64,000 nucleotides of DNA from Candidatus Methylacidiphilum fumarolicum (GTDB lineage Bacteria > Verrucomicrobiota > Verrucomicrobiia > Methylacidiphilales > Methylacidiphilaceae). The translations under genes and the position numbers were made by a program. The notes under the pieces are model-generated. The model saw only the letters and a list, made by a program, of their open reading frames with translations. It did no database searches and was not told where the DNA came from. The stretch covers positions 2,232,001-2,296,000 of the forward strand of contig NZ_OX458932.1 of assembly GCF_949774925.1 (NCBI RefSeq). The letters run 5' to 3'. Positions 28,553 to 40,007 of this stretch are shown here, in pieces; position 1 is the stretch's first letter, and each line of letters begins with the position of its first letter.

Positions 28553-28670
28553 TTTTTCTCCACATAAATCCACCAGTAAAGTGAAAAGAAAACTGACATT
28601 TTCTTATTTCTAGTTAAATGGTAATATAAAAAAGTAAAAGCATTATTCTTCAAACTTGTTCTTTATAACA

Positions 28671-28817
28671 TTAACAGATAGACGAAACTCCTCGATTCCT
28701 CGAAGGAGATGAGCCATTAGTCCCTATAGCCAGCCGTATAATCTTTTCAGAAAGAATCCCCTGTCCTTTCAGAATGTCCTTAATGCTTGTAAGAGCAACT
28801 TGAAAGCGTTGGCCCAT
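28671..28817 (-). pseudogene. Possible gene remnant in a ~550-base gene-free region
   Basis: Between the barrel gene and the groEL terminator I see no intact gene. One minus-strand frame reads like real protein for about 60 codons, including LDMGQRFQVALTSIKDILKG and ILSEKIIRLAIGTNGSS. It has an ATG at 28817, no ribosome-binding site, and a stop just upstream of the homologous-looking part. I do not recognise the family. It may be the decayed end of a gene. The rest of 28553-29106 shows nothing I can name. Confidence 0.25.
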
Positions 28818-29101
28818 GTCCAGGAAGTATATTATTTCAAGGAATTCCTTAGATGGTCATTTATGAATCGTTTTGGAAACGCCCCCCTTGATCCTAGGCA
28901 ATAGAGGACATCTATGCACCGCACCTACCACCTCACTGTGATTTTCCAATTCTCAGATTTTGTGAATGACCAGCTTCGATGCAGTAATGTTCCTGGATTT
29001 TAATTAAAAAAAATTTTTAAAGACTAGTTTTTCAAGAGATTTTTTTGCATTTGAATAGAAAAGATTCCCATTTCTCCTTTAAAGAACAGAATTTTGATAA
29101 T

Positions 29102-29138
29102 AAAAAAAACAAGCCAGGATTTTCGTCCTGGCTTGTTT
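29102..29138 (-). terminator. Rho-independent terminator of groES-groEL
   Basis: A perfect 13-bp stem (plus-strand 29107-29119 with 29126-29138, core AAGCCAGGA / TCCTGGCTT) encloses a six-base loop. On the minus strand it is followed by a run of T (plus-strand A at 29102-29109). It lies just after the groEL stop and will end transcription of the chaperonin operon. Confidence 0.92.
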
Positions 29139-29153
29139 CTAGAATCTACTAAC

Positions 29154-30791
<1,638 letters not shown>

Positions 30792-30820
30792 TTACCTCCT
30801 TTTAATAGTTAATCGTTTGT

Positions 30821-31120
30821 TTATTCTTCAATGATGGCCAAAACATCGTCTTCGCGAAGAATCTGAAAGGATTCTCCATCGATTTTTACTTCAGTTCCAC
30901 CATATTTGCTAATGAGAACCTTATCTCCTTTTTTAAGCTCTATCGGAATTCTTTTCCCGTTTTCATCCAACTTCCCAGGACCAACAGCAATAACCGTTGC
31001 TTCCTGGGGTTTTTCTTTGGCTGTATCCGGAATAATGATTCCTCCTTTTCTTACTTCCTTTTCTTCGTTGAGCTTGACTAATACCCGCTCACCTAAAGGG
31101 CGAATTTTAGGTTCAACCAT
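30821..31120 (-). CDS. groS: Co-chaperonin GroES
   Basis: GroES caps the GroEL ring. The 99 residues include the N-terminal [11 protein letters not shown], the mobile-loop region ([20 protein letters not shown]) and the C-terminal [16 protein letters not shown] segment. GGAGG lies close to the ATG at 31120. It is cotranscribed with groEL downstream and follows dnaK by 104 nt on the same strand, so the chaperone genes are clustered. Confidence 0.97.
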   Translation of the reverse strand: MVEPKIRPLGERVLVKLNEEKEVRKGGIIIPDTAKEKPQEATVIAVGPGKLDENGKRIPIELKKGDKVLISKYGGTEVKIDGESFQILREDDVLAIIEE

Positions 31121-31224
31121 CTTTACCTCCTTTTTTCAAGTTAGTTCCAAAACCATTTTGTTTTGATCTAATCAAAAGATTTGTTTTTATCTCCCAGAAT
31201 AGCATACCTTCTGCGCTAGAACCT

Positions 31225-33138
31225 TTAAGGCTTATCCTTGTCAACTTTTTCAAACTCCGCATCGATTACATCGGATTTTTCACCACCTGAGCTTGGTGGC
31301 GGAGAAGAACTCGAAGAAGCCTTGGATGAAGCCGCTCTATACATTTCTACTGAAATAGCTTGGACTTTTTCATTGAGTTCTTCCATAGCTTTCTTGATAG
31401 CATCCGTATCATCTCCCTTAATGACTTCTCTAACTTTCTCAATGCATTTCTCAATCTCCAGCTTCTTAGCTGAATCGACTTTGTCTCCGTATTCTCTCAA
31501 GAGCTTTTCTGCTTGGTAAGCAGCGTTATCCGCATTGTTCTTAGCCTCAGCTCTCTCCTTATTCTTCAGATCCTGTTCTCGATACGCTTCGGCCTCCTTT
31601 GTCATTTTTTCTATTTCTTCCTTGGAAAGTCCGCTGGAGCCTGTAATCGTTATTTTTTGCTCTCTGCCTGTTCCTAAATCCTTAGCAGAAACATGAAGAA
31701 TTCCATTGGCATCTATATCAAAGGTTACCTCAATCTGCGGCACCCCTCGAGGAGCCGGAGGAATACCGTCCAAATGGAAAACTCCCAATAGCTTGTTGTC
31801 TCTTGCCATTGGCCTTTCTCCCTGAAGCACTCTTATTTCTACACTTGGCTGGTTGTCTGAAAAGGTGCTGAATATTTGAGATTTGCGGGTAGGAATCGTC
31901 GTATTCCTAGGAATCATAGGAGTCGCAATGCCTCCAGCTGTTTCAATAGAAAGAGTCAAGGGAGTAACATCTAACAGCAGCACATCTTTCACCTGCCCCT
32001 TTAACACTGCTCCTTGTATGGCTGCCCCAACAGCCACTACCTCATCAGGATTTACTCCCTTATGAGGTTCTCTACCTATAAGCCGCCTAGCTGTTTCGAT
32101 GATTTTTGGCATCCTGGTCATTCCACCCACTAACACAAGCTCATCAATCTCGGCAGCCGTTAATTTTGCATCCTTCAAACAGTTGAGAACAGGCTGAACT
32201 GTTCTTTCAGCAAGATGTTCGGTCAGTTGCTCTAGCTTGGCTCTCGTTAATTTCTTCTGAATATGCTTAGGGCCCGTTTGATCAGCTGTTATAAAGGGCA
32301 AATTGATCTCATATTCAAGGGCTGAAGATAAAGCAATTTTGGCTTTTTCAGCCTCTTCTTTGATCCTTTGGACTGCGTCAGGTTGACCATGCAAATCAAT
32401 ACCTGTTTCTTTTTTGAAATCTTGAATAATCCATTCCATTATGGCTGCATCCCAATCGTCTCCTCCAAGATGCGTATCCCCATTGGTCGCCTTAACTTCG
32501 AAAACCCCCTCCCCAATCTCCAAAATAGAAATATCAAACGTTCCTCCCCCTAAATCGTAAACGGCGATCCGCTCGTCTTTCTTTTTATCTAGTCCATAGG
32601 CAAGAGAAGCTGCCGTCGGCTCATTGATAATCCTCAATACTTCAAATCCAGCAATTTCACCGGCAGCCTTGGTGGCTTGACGCTGGCTATCGTTGAAATA
32701 AGCAGGAACTGTGATAACCGCCTGGGTAATTTTTTCTCCAAGTTTGGATTCTGCATCCGCTTTCAGTTTCATTAATATGAAAGCAGATATTTCCTGAGGT
32801 GTATAGATCCTTCGTTCCCCTCCTACCTCTACTTCTACAGCACAATCACCATTCTTGCCTTCTATGACCTTATAAGGAACCCTCTTTATTTCTTCTTGAA
32901 CTTCGCTAAACCTTCTTCCGATAAACCGCTTTATGGAATAAATGGTATTTTTAGAATTGGTGATTGCCTGTCGCTTGGCCGCCTGACCTACCAATCTTTC
33001 TCCACTTTTTGTAAACGCCACCACTGATGGGGTTGTCCTAGCCCCTTCGGAATTCTCCAAAACCACTGGTTGGCCGCCCTCTACTATCGCCATACAGGAA
33101 TTCGTCGTACCTAAATCGATGCCTAATACGTGTGCCAT
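31225..33138 (-). CDS. dnaK: Molecular chaperone DnaK (Hsp70)
   Basis: From the ATG at 33138 the protein is 637 residues, beginning [14 protein letters not shown]. The ATPase domain has the phosphate-1 motif, [17 protein letters not shown], the phosphate-2 motif [13 protein letters not shown] and the adenosine motif [10 protein letters not shown]. The hydrophobic linker VLLLDV and the substrate-binding domain ([12 protein letters not shown]) follow. The C-terminal end is Ser/Pro-rich and acidic, ending near DKDKP. The frame extends 13 codons upstream but with no conserved residues. The start lacks a strong ribosome-binding site. No dnaJ or grpE is adjacent. It lies between mpl and groES. Confidence 0.97.
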   Translation of the reverse strand: MAHVLGIDLGTTNSCMAIVEGGQPVVLENSEGARTTPSVVAFTKSGERLVGQAAKRQAITNSKNTIYSIKRFIGRRFSEVQEEIKRVPYKVIEGKNGDCAVEVEVGGERRIYTPQEISAFILMKLKADAESKLGEKITQAVITVPAYFNDSQRQATKAAGEIAGFEVLRIINEPTAASLAYGLDKKKDERIAVYDLGGGTFDISILEIGEGVFEVKATNGDTHLGGDDWDAAIMEWIIQDFKKETGIDLHGQPDAVQRIKEEAEKAKIALSSALEYEINLPFITADQTGPKHIQKKLTRAKLEQLTEHLAERTVQPVLNCLKDAKLTAAEIDELVLVGGMTRMPKIIETARRLIGREPHKGVNPDEVVAVGAAIQGAVLKGQVKDVLLLDVTPLTLSIETAGGIATPMIPRNTTIPTRKSQIFSTFSDNQPSVEIRVLQGERPMARDNKLLGVFHLDGIPPAPRGVPQIEVTFDIDANGILHVSAKDLGTGREQKITITGSSGLSKEEIEKMTKEAEAYREQDLKNKERAEAKNNADNAAYQAEKLLREYGDKVDSAKKLEIEKCIEKVREVIKGDDTDAIKKAMEELNEKVQAISVEMYRAASSKASSSSSPPPSSGGEKSDVIDAEFEKVDKDKP

Positions 33139-33277
33139 ACTTTTTTTAGAGCAAAAAATGTGCCATAAAAAAAACAATTTTAGATCTTATTCGAGAGCAA
33201 GGAGATATTTAAATAGTAGATTCTTTATATCTTTTATAAGGAGGGTACCATTGGGTCATTTTGTCCCACTAGAGTGG

Positions 33278-34708
33278 TCAAATGGATCCACTCGATTTTT
33301 TCAGCATTTCCACTAATCTAGAAGGAAGACCATAAAAAGAGCCATTGCTGAAAAACACTACAACGTCTCCTGGAACCAATACTTTCTGAAGCCTTTCCAG
33401 GATATCTTGAGGCGAAGAACAGAAATACGAGGGGATACCTTTGCGATTGATATCTTGAACAATTTTTTCTGGATTTAGTCTTTCGGTGGGAGGAATCCCT
33501 TCTTTGTTCGCCACCTCACTAACGATTACACCATCAGCAAAAGACAGAGAATGGGGCAGCTCTTCTTGAAAAACAGCTCTTCGAGTGGTATTGCTCCGAG
33601 GTTCAAATACTGACCAAATCCTGCTGCCAGGATAACGTTGCCGGATAGCTTGGATTGTTTTACAAATGGCCGTTGGATGATGACCAAAATCATCCAAGAT
33701 TTTAATGCCACAAACATCCCCCAATATTTCAAGCCGGCGTTTGACTCCAAGGAATCCCTTCAATGCTTTGGCTATCAATTCCGGCCTTATACCATAAAGG
33801 GTGGCTGCTGCAATAGCCATCGCTGCATTCCTTACATTATATTCCCCAGGCATTGGTAAAAAAAATGATTCCCCAAGCATCTTGAAGTTGCTACCTGCCT
33901 CTTCGTATGTAATTTCACTGATCTGGAAGTCTGCCTTTTTCCCCAACCCAACGGTATAGACCGGCGCCAAGGAGCCCTTGGCTACTTCCGCAATGGTTGG
34001 ATCATCCTCTGGAATGATTAAATGGCCTGTTTTTGGAATTAGATGAACAAGTCTTTTAAAAGAAAGCAAAATATCTTCTAGGCTCGAAAAAATGTCTGCA
34101 TGATCATATTCAATATTATTTATAATAACTGTTTGAGGAAGGTAATGGAGAAATTTACTTCTTTTATCAAAATAGGCTGTATCATATTCATCTCCTTCCA
34201 AAATCCAATAGTCACTTTGAGTATATCTGCATCCGGAGGCAAAATTATTAGGAAGACCTCCAATAAAAAAGGAGGGATTAAGGGAAGCAGATTCAAATAG
34301 CCATACTAGTAGGGAAGTGGTGGTGGTTTTCCCATGGGTTCCAGTGACAATGATATTCTGTTTGCCGTGAAGAAAGAAAAATCTCAATATTTCAGGCAAG
34401 GACACAAAAAGGTATTTTTTTTCTAAAACCGCTTCCAGCTCTGGATTGCCTCTTTTGATCGCATTTCCAACAACAACTAGGGTTCCATCCACTTCCTTTG
34501 GAAGATTTTCTGCTTTGTATCCTTCTGCTACCACTATTCCTTTCTGGCTCAAAAAAGTCGATAAGGGCGGATAAACATTTTCATCTGACCCTCCTACGAC
34601 ATAACCCATATCTTTGAGCATCGAAGCCACAGCTCCCATAGCCGTTCCACATATTCCCAAAAAATGGAACCGAAGCTCTTTAGCAAAAAAGGGGGTTATT
34701 GCAGCCAT
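33278..34708 (-). CDS. mpl: UDP-N-acetylmuramate:L-Ala-gamma-D-Glu-meso-DAP ligase
   Basis: Mpl recycles murein by ligating recovered tripeptide to UDP-MurNAc. The 476 residues resemble MurC but have Mpl features: HFLGICGTAMGAVA at the start, the ATP P-loop TGTHGKTTTTS, the acidic GDEYDTAYFDK segment, the FEPRSNTTRR motif, and SNGSFYGLP near the end. The ATG at 34708 has AGGAA about 9 nt upstream; a TTG three codons earlier is too close to that ribosome-binding site to use it. The presence of Mpl indicates a peptidoglycan with meso-diaminopimelate and a recycling route. dnaK follows 139 nt downstream. MurC is the main alternative, but the Mpl motifs make it less likely. Confidence 0.9.
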   Translation of the reverse strand: MAAITPFFAKELRFHFLGICGTAMGAVASMLKDMGYVVGGSDENVYPPLSTFLSQKGIVVAEGYKAENLPKEVDGTLVVVGNAIKRGNPELEAVLEKKYLFVSLPEILRFFFLHGKQNIIVTGTHGKTTTTSLLVWLFESASLNPSFFIGGLPNNFASGCRYTQSDYWILEGDEYDTAYFDKRSKFLHYLPQTVIINNIEYDHADIFSSLEDILLSFKRLVHLIPKTGHLIIPEDDPTIAEVAKGSLAPVYTVGLGKKADFQISEITYEEAGSNFKMLGESFFLPMPGEYNVRNAAMAIAAATLYGIRPELIAKALKGFLGVKRRLEILGDVCGIKILDDFGHHPTAICKTIQAIRQRYPGSRIWSVFEPRSNTTRRAVFQEELPHSLSFADGVIVSEVANKEGIPPTERLNPEKIVQDINRKGIPSYFCSSPQDILERLQKVLVPGDVVVFFSNGSFYGLPSRLVEMLKKSSGSI

Positions 34709-34747
34709 GAAGGCCAATTCCTACATTAAATGAGAAAAAAAGCAAGA

Positions 34748-35464
34748 CTAATCAGTAAAATAGGAATTTAATTTCGTATTAATAAAATTTTCGATTTCCT
34801 GGATCCGGAAGGTGGGCCAGAGAAAAAGTTTTTCCCAATGGCTGACGATTTTATCGATTCCAGAACTTAGAAGATAAAATTTCCAACGTAATGAATGAAC
34901 AATAAAAGGATCAAAACTGCAAAAACCAATGAACTTTTGGGAACCAATGTCAGTGGCTCGGTTCAGCTGCTTGCAGACAAATACCACCTCAATTTTCAAA
35001 TTCCTAAACAAATAAAACCGATACTTTGCTAACCGTGGATGTACTGGGTGAATCAAATCGATATTAGAAGGCAACCCTTCTAAGGGATGGATACTCCATA
35101 TCCTTATACGATCAAGTTTTTTAGATAACTGTTCATATCTTTTTTTATGACTAGTAAAGTTTTTTGCTCCATCTAAAAGAAGAGTTAGTTCACCCCCCTC
35201 CTCCCCATTTTCCAAGGCCAGATCTTCAATGGTGTAACCTATTGCTTTCTGGACATAGCCATTAAAGAAATGAAGGTGGTCAGTTTTTGGAATCTCTACG
35301 AGCTCTTTAGGCAAAATACCATTGGTTGGACAATATCTTAATTTAACAGAATAAGTTGGTAAACAGCTTCGCTTGAGATTCTCATGGAACTTTTTTTGAA
35401 ACAGCAAGTTAATATCCTTTAGTAGATTTTTTTCACCCGTGTCATGAACAGTTTTTTCTTCCAT
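34748..35464 (-). CDS. Hypothetical protein, possibly DICT-like sensory domain
   Basis: About 238 residues from the ATG at 35464; a TTG eight codons upstream at 35488 is an alternative and would overlap the tadA end. The C-terminal half (RIRIWSIHPLEGLPSNIDLI, then RNLKIEVVFVCKQLNR, then FIGFCSFDPFIV) recalls DICT sensory domains, which end in a similar FxxFxTFDPxxV pattern. The N-terminal half is polar and unassigned. I cannot name a function. It follows tadA closely on the same strand and precedes mpl by about 40 nt, so all three could be cotranscribed. Confidence 0.6.
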   Translation of the reverse strand: MEEKTVHDTGEKNLLKDINLLFQKKFHENLKRSCLPTYSVKLRYCPTNGILPKELVEIPKTDHLHFFNGYVQKAIGYTIEDLALENGEEGGELTLLLDGAKNFTSHKKRYEQLSKKLDRIRIWSIHPLEGLPSNIDLIHPVHPRLAKYRFYLFRNLKIEVVFVCKQLNRATDIGSQKFIGFCSFDPFIVHSLRWKFYLLSSGIDKIVSHWEKLFLWPTFRIQEIENFINTKLNSYFTD

Positions 35465-35474
35465 GATATTGACA

Positions 35475-35972
35475 TTAACTAATCTCAATATCGCAAAGTG
35501 GCAACTCCCTTTTTTTATTTCTTAGAACAAAAAAAAACCTTTTCATTAACTCTAAAGACTCTTCAGATCTAATTCCAGAAGTAATTTCCAATTTTTTTCC
35601 CCCATTGAAAAAAAATGTAGGGGGTCGAAAAATTCCTTTTTTAGGGTCTTCAATACCAAATACCACTCTTGCAATGCGACTCAATAGGATAGCGCCATAA
35701 CACATTAAACAAGGCTCTTTGGTGACATAAATAGTCGTTGCTGTTAGCCTCCAATCTCCAAGAAGAAGCTGCGCATTACGGATGGCTTCCATTTCGGCAT
35801 GAGCTGTTACATCACAACATTCCTCCACCCGATTGCGTCCCATTCCCAGAATCTTTTGATCCCGCACAATTACTGCCCCAATTGGAACTTCCCCCTTTTC
35901 GAAAGCTTCTGTAGCTTTCTCTAAGGCTTTTCCCATGAAATAATTATCAACTTGTAGCTGGTCAGTTTTCAT
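35475..35972 (-). CDS. tadA: tRNA-specific adenosine deaminase TadA
   Basis: TadA converts A34 to inosine in the anticodon of tRNA-Arg(ACG). From the ATG at 35972 the protein has 165 residues, the family norm. Zinc-site motifs are intact: HAEMEAI (His and catalytic Glu) and PCLMCYGAIL (two Cys). The GAVIV strand and ARVVFG segment are typical. The same frame is open for another 61 codons to an ATG at 36155. That stretch (with WRRLCPVVC) has no deaminase similarity that I can see, but it might be translated. I see no strong ribosome-binding site at either ATG. Guanine or cytosine deaminases share the fold; the context and motif spacing favour TadA. Confidence 0.85.
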   Translation of the reverse strand: MKTDQLQVDNYFMGKALEKATEAFEKGEVPIGAVIVRDQKILGMGRNRVEECCDVTAHAEMEAIRNAQLLLGDWRLTATTIYVTKEPCLMCYGAILLSRIARVVFGIEDPKKGIFRPPTFFFNGGKKLEITSGIRSEESLELMKRFFFVLRNKKRELPLCDIEIS

Positions 35973-36432
35973 GGCTATAAGAATACCATGTGTTGGTTCC
36001 TGCGCGCAAACTACAGGACATAGCCGCCTCCAGATCCTTTCTATTGGTTCTTTCTGCCAGAAGTATAGAACTATCTCCTTTACGAGCAAATCTGGAGCAT
36101 TCTTCCTATTAATTAATATTTTTTTATTAGTAATGACAACGATATTTGACCCCATTATCTATTCTTTGCCGGCAGCTCAAACAACTGAAGTCCTCTACAA
36201 AACCTAGAACCTAAAGACAGCTATGCCCTCGAATCTCTCCTTCACTAACCCAAAAGAATGAGCCATGCCGCTCTTTAGCTTAAAGATTGACGCATAATGT
36301 TTAGCTATTTAAATTTACAAAAAGAAAATTACTCTTCCTTTGTTCATAAAAGTTTATTTCATGCAATTTATCAGCAAATGAAGTCAAACAAAGCAGCGAC
36401 TCTTTTGAAGCTATTAATTGAAGTGTCTAGCC
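35973..36432. other. Divergent region between tadA and ygfZ
   Basis: About 460 bases separate the chosen starts. The first 183 may be an N-terminal extension of tadA (see tadA). The rest has no coding signal or RNA structure I can name, and presumably carries the two promoters. Confidence 0.4.
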
Positions 36433-37311
36433 ATGAACGAGAAAATCATTTATGAAAAATTAATCCAAGGACAGCCTGGATGGTGTTCTTTAAGAGATCG
36501 AAGTCTTTGGAAGGCTTATGGCAAAGACAGGACAAAATATTTAAATGGACAAATCCCAGCTGATCTTTCTTCTCTACCTGTAGGACAATCTTTACACACG
36601 GCTGCCCTTAACAGAAAAGGAAGGATCGATTGCGAACTTTGGATAGCCAATCAGGAGGACGCATTTTATATCGATGCACCAAAAGAGAGCGAAGAGAGTA
36701 CGGAGAAGCGATTAACAAGTTTTCTTGTTGCAGACAAAGTTTCAATCGAACAGCTAAATGACTCCTATAGACTCTATCATTATTTTGGTCTAGAGTCTCC
36801 AAAAGGCTTCGAATTGTGCTTTTTTAACAAAAGATTCGGTATTCCTGGATGGGACATATGGTCGCAAACGGTAATTGAAAATTTCAGTTGTATGGAAGTA
36901 CCTCCCAGGATATTGGAAAGTTTACGACTCGAAGCAATGATTCCTAGATGGGGCTTTGAGCTAACAGCTAATGTTATAGCTTTGGAAGCTTTTCTTAACA
37001 AAGAAGCAATAAGCTTTACAAAAGGTTGCTATGTTGGCCAGGAAATTATTTCTAGGATCCATCATTTAGGTCAAGTAAACCATCTTTTAACTCTTTTCAT
37101 TTGTCTTGATGACAGTATTCCCCAATGCGTGCAGTTATTCGACCAAAATCAAGCCGTTGGTCGGCTAACTTCTAGTTGTTATTCCTTTGGCTATGAAAAA
37201 CCGATTGCTTTGGGATTCCTTAGAAAAGAATACAGAAAAGAAGGAAATGTATTGCGCACTTCTAATGACTATTGCTTAAAGATCTTAAAAGCCCCACCCC
37301 CCATTGGATAG
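36433..37311 (+). CDS. ygfZ: Folate-binding YgfZ/GcvT-like protein
   Basis: YgfZ is a tetrahydrofolate-dependent protein that supports repair or assembly of iron-sulfur enzymes such as MiaB. The 292 residues share the GcvT fold and contain the diagnostic motif KGCYVGQE (around residues 197-204), whose Cys is functionally important in E. coli. Upstream LTSFLVADKVSIEQL is also typical. The ATG at 36433 is preferred; the frame opens five codons earlier with a TTG. It is divergent from tadA, with a 460-nt gap that contains no gene I can identify. It is monocistronic. Confidence 0.88.
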   Translation: MNEKIIYEKLIQGQPGWCSLRDRSLWKAYGKDRTKYLNGQIPADLSSLPVGQSLHTAALNRKGRIDCELWIANQEDAFYIDAPKESEESTEKRLTSFLVADKVSIEQLNDSYRLYHYFGLESPKGFELCFFNKRFGIPGWDIWSQTVIENFSCMEVPPRILESLRLEAMIPRWGFELTANVIALEAFLNKEAISFTKGCYVGQEIISRIHHLGQVNHLLTLFICLDDSIPQCVQLFDQNQAVGRLTSSCYSFGYEKPIALGFLRKEYRKEGNVLRTSNDYCLKILKAPPPIG

Positions 37312-37541
37312 ATGCTGGTTTTTTCTTAAAAAGCTTCCACCCAGTTTAGGCCTTCTCCTTACAAAGCAACGCCTTGTCCCTCAGGAAGAAAGAACACGTT
37401 TCCTTCCATTGCTTCTTCTGTAGAAAGCTTTCTGGAAAGACATATAGTGCCAGATCCCCTACCAGGAGCACCGTAGCCTATGTTGATCCCTAACAAAAAA
37501 TAGAACAAAGAGAATGAATCAAAAAACTAAAATGGGGAATA

Positions 37542-37994
37542 TTATTTTTGGTTTTTAATTTTTTCGTCTTTTTCAGATTTTTGCAATGCCTCAGGCTCGA
37601 CAGTAGATTCTTCTATTCTATATTTGCTTTTGCCAATTTTTATAAGTCCGGGCGTTTTCTTGCCGGTTGTATAAAACCAACTGTAAAGATTATTTATCTT
37701 TACTCCAAGCTTTTCAGAAAGCTCTTTTACAGTCAATCCCTCGTTCCCAGCTTTTCTTAAAGCCTCCAGTATCGAGTTTTTAAGATGCCCTGGAATACTC
37801 CCCTTTTCTGGCCCCCTTTTTTTTACTGATACTCGTATTTTCTCGATTCTTTTCTTGGGAACTTTGATCCCTACTTTCCAAAGAGTTTGTATCTTACGCT
37901 CAATTTCAGAAACCTTTTCCTGAAGTTCTTCTTTTTCCTGTACGAGCTTGGCTAGTTCTTTTACCTCAGCACTCGTAAGTTGTTTGAGTTTCAT
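37542..37994 (-). CDS. Small coiled-coil plus winged-helix protein, putative DNA-binding
   Basis: The 150 residues have two parts. Residues 8-38 form a heptad-rich coiled coil (VKELAKLVQEKEELQEKVSE). After a very basic linker (KKRIEKIRVSVKKRG), residues about 70-125 look like a helix-turn-helix with wing: ILEALRKAGNEGLTVKELSE, then KLGVKINNLYSWFYTTGKK, then IKIGKSKYRI. The build suggests a dimeric DNA-binding protein, perhaps nucleoid-associated, but I recognise no named family. The tail is highly charged. It stands alone, with about 230 nt after ygfZ (convergent) and 107 nt before the TPR gene's end. Confidence 0.7.
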   Translation of the reverse strand: MKLKQLTSAEVKELAKLVQEKEELQEKVSEIERKIQTLWKVGIKVPKKRIEKIRVSVKKRGPEKGSIPGHLKNSILEALRKAGNEGLTVKELSEKLGVKINNLYSWFYTTGKKTPGLIKIGKSKYRIEESTVEPEALQKSEKDEKIKNQK

Positions 37995-38101
37995 ATTGTT
38001 GTTATTTTACTTTAAAATTCTTTATTTACATTATTTAATTAAGTATAACAACATTATTTTATGATGTTTCTTATTTTTATCAAATACTTTTATATAAATC
38101 C

Positions 38102-38425
38102 TTAGGATGATTTTTTCCATGAAAAAATTCTCGCTTTAAAAGAAGCTTTTTCTGCTTCTATCTTATTCCCTAACCTCATATAAGCTAAGGAAAGGCTCGT
38201 CCAAACCATAGAATCCTCCGGCCGTAATTCAAGAGCCTTTTTATTAGCATCGATCGATTTTTCGTATTCTCCTAATTTATAATAGGCCATGGCCAAGGCT
38301 TGCCATCCTTCGAAATATGAAGGATCAGTCTCTACACTTTTTGTATAATAAAATTTAGCCTTTTCTAAGTCTCCCACAGCGAGAGCTTCATTACCAAGTT
38401 CATAAAATTCTATTTTCGATTCCAT
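38102..38425 (-). CDS. Small tetratricopeptide-repeat protein
   Basis: The 107-residue product consists of about three TPR units: ELGNEALAVGDLEKAKFYYT, then GWQALAMAYYKLGEYEKSID, then VWTSLSLAYMRLGNKIEAEK. TPRs are protein-binding scaffolds; the partner is unknown. The ATG at 38425 lies 20 nt after the hemD-fusion stop, making it the last gene of the haem operon. The frame extends 34 codons into that gene but without TPR character. No signal peptide, so cytoplasmic. Confidence 0.75.
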   Translation of the reverse strand: MESKIEFYELGNEALAVGDLEKAKFYYTKSVETDPSYFEGWQALAMAYYKLGEYEKSIDANKKALELRPEDSMVWTSLSLAYMRLGNKIEAEKASFKARIFSWKKSS

Positions 38426-38444
38426 AAGCCATAGGTATAAACTG

Positions 38445-39983
38445 TTAGTTACCAGCTCTATTTTGTTTGACAACTTGAAGAAGAGTCTCAATAAGCCCAT
38501 CAATACTATGTTCTTTTGATTCGACATACACTTCTTGTTGAAAATCTTTTAAGGCCTTTGTGGTGAGAGGTCCTATGCTAACTACTTTAGGTATTAGAGA
38601 GGTATCATGGCATTGGAGGTTCAGTTGATGCCAATATCTAACTGAACTGGCGCTAGCAAATAGAATCCAATGGGCTCCAATATGTTTAAATCTCTCTCTG
38701 TGCCCACGGACATCTTCGGTTTCGGGCTCTATTGCATATAAAGACCATTGATCGACACTGGCTCCCTGTGTTTTTAACACATTGGCTAGGCTATCATCGG
38801 CTAAAGAACTTCGCGGCAGTAAAAACCGTACCCCCTCGATGCCCCTTTGATAAAAACATTCCCCTAAGCTCATGGAAGTAAATTTTTCTGGAATCACATC
38901 CACATGAAGATAGAAAGAGGCGATGGCTCGAGCGGTTGACTTTCCAATCGCTCCCAGTTTTACTTTTCCGAGCCGTCGAATATCATTTTCAAGCTGAAGA
39001 AATTGATCAAAAAATATGTCTACTGCCGTTGGGCTCGTAAAGAGAAGCCAATCATAAAAGGCATCAATATTTTCTAATATTCGTTTCTGCTTAGCATCCA
39101 ATGGCTGAGGGATAATTCTAATTGTCGGAATTTCCAAGACTTCAGCTCCAAGTTCAATTAAACGCTTCGCTAGTCTTGAGCAAGCTTCTTTGGTTCTTGT
39201 CACCACCACCCTTTGTCCGTAAAGAGGCTTATTTTCAAACCACTGCAATTCTTTTCTAAGCCGAACCACCTCTCCAATGACAATGATAGCAGGCGGAGTA
39301 AATATTGAATGCGTTCCAGACAATATGTCCCCTAGGGTAGATTCTACCACTTTTTGATAAGGAAAAGTTCCCCAGGAAATAACAGCCAGCGGCGTCTTAG
39401 GATCCATTCCAGACTCTATAAGGCTACTAACGATTGCACCAATTCGCTCCACTCCCATTAATATGACTTTCGTTCCCTTTAATTTGGCGACCGTTTCCCA
39501 TCCTATAGCCGAAGATTTCTTTGCGGGATCTTCGTGACCCGTGACAATGGTCAGCACTGAAGCATAATTCCTATGGGTTAAAGGGATCCCAGCATATGCA
39601 GGAACAGCTAAAGCGGAACTTACCCCTGGAACTATTTCAAAAGGAATTCCCGACTGCTTCAAAGCCTCCGCTTCTTCTCCTCCACGGCCAAACAAAAGAG
39701 GATCTCCCCCTTTTAATCGGACTACATTCTTTCCTTCAGCCGCTTTAGAGATAAGCATCTGTTCTATTTCCCTTTGTGAATAAGCTGCTTTGCCGGCAAT
39801 TTTCCCTACATAAACTTTTATACAATGGTTAGAAGCCCAATCTAAGATTTCTGGATTACAGAGATAGTCATAGAATATAAAATCGGCTTTCTCTATGAGC
39901 TCTTTGGCCTTGAGCGTTAAAAGCAATGGGTCTCCAGGGCCAGCGCCAACAAGAAAAACCGTTCCAATCTTTTTATCCTTCAT
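38445..39983 (-). CDS. hemD: Uroporphyrinogen-III C-methyltransferase / uroporphyrinogen-III synthase fusion
   Basis: The 512-residue protein joins two enzymes. Residues about 5-245 are a SAM-dependent uroporphyrinogen-III methyltransferase (CobA/SUMT) with VFLVGAGPGDPLLLT, VRLKGGDPLLFGRGGEE and GIPLTHRNYAS. The rest (about 255-510) is HemD, which cyclises hydroxymethylbilane to uroporphyrinogen III (LYGQRVVVTRTKEACSRL, FTSPTAVDIFF). The fusion channels product toward precorrin-2, the branch to sirohaem or cobalamin; haem itself needs only the HemD half. The ATG at 39983 is preferred over a TTG six codons upstream. It follows hemC by 24 nt in the haem operon. Confidence 0.93.
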   Translation of the reverse strand: MKDKKIGTVFLVGAGPGDPLLLTLKAKELIEKADFIFYDYLCNPEILDWASNHCIKVYVGKIAGKAAYSQREIEQMLISKAAEGKNVVRLKGGDPLLFGRGGEEAEALKQSGIPFEIVPGVSSALAVPAYAGIPLTHRNYASVLTIVTGHEDPAKKSSAIGWETVAKLKGTKVILMGVERIGAIVSSLIESGMDPKTPLAVISWGTFPYQKVVESTLGDILSGTHSIFTPPAIIVIGEVVRLRKELQWFENKPLYGQRVVVTRTKEACSRLAKRLIELGAEVLEIPTIRIIPQPLDAKQKRILENIDAFYDWLLFTSPTAVDIFFDQFLQLENDIRRLGKVKLGAIGKSTARAIASFYLHVDVIPEKFTSMSLGECFYQRGIEGVRFLLPRSSLADDSLANVLKTQGASVDQWSLYAIEPETEDVRGHRERFKHIGAHWILFASASSVRYWHQLNLQCHDTSLIPKVVSIGPLTTKALKDFQQEVYVESKEHSIDGLIETLLQVVKQNRAGN

Positions 39984-40007
39984 TTTTTTGCTTTTTCCCA
40001 ATCCAAT

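Noticed and set aside
31121-31224. Search for a CIRCE operator upstream of groES
   Set aside because: No TTAGCACTC / GAGTGCTAA inverted repeat is present in the dnaK-groES gap or upstream of dnaK.
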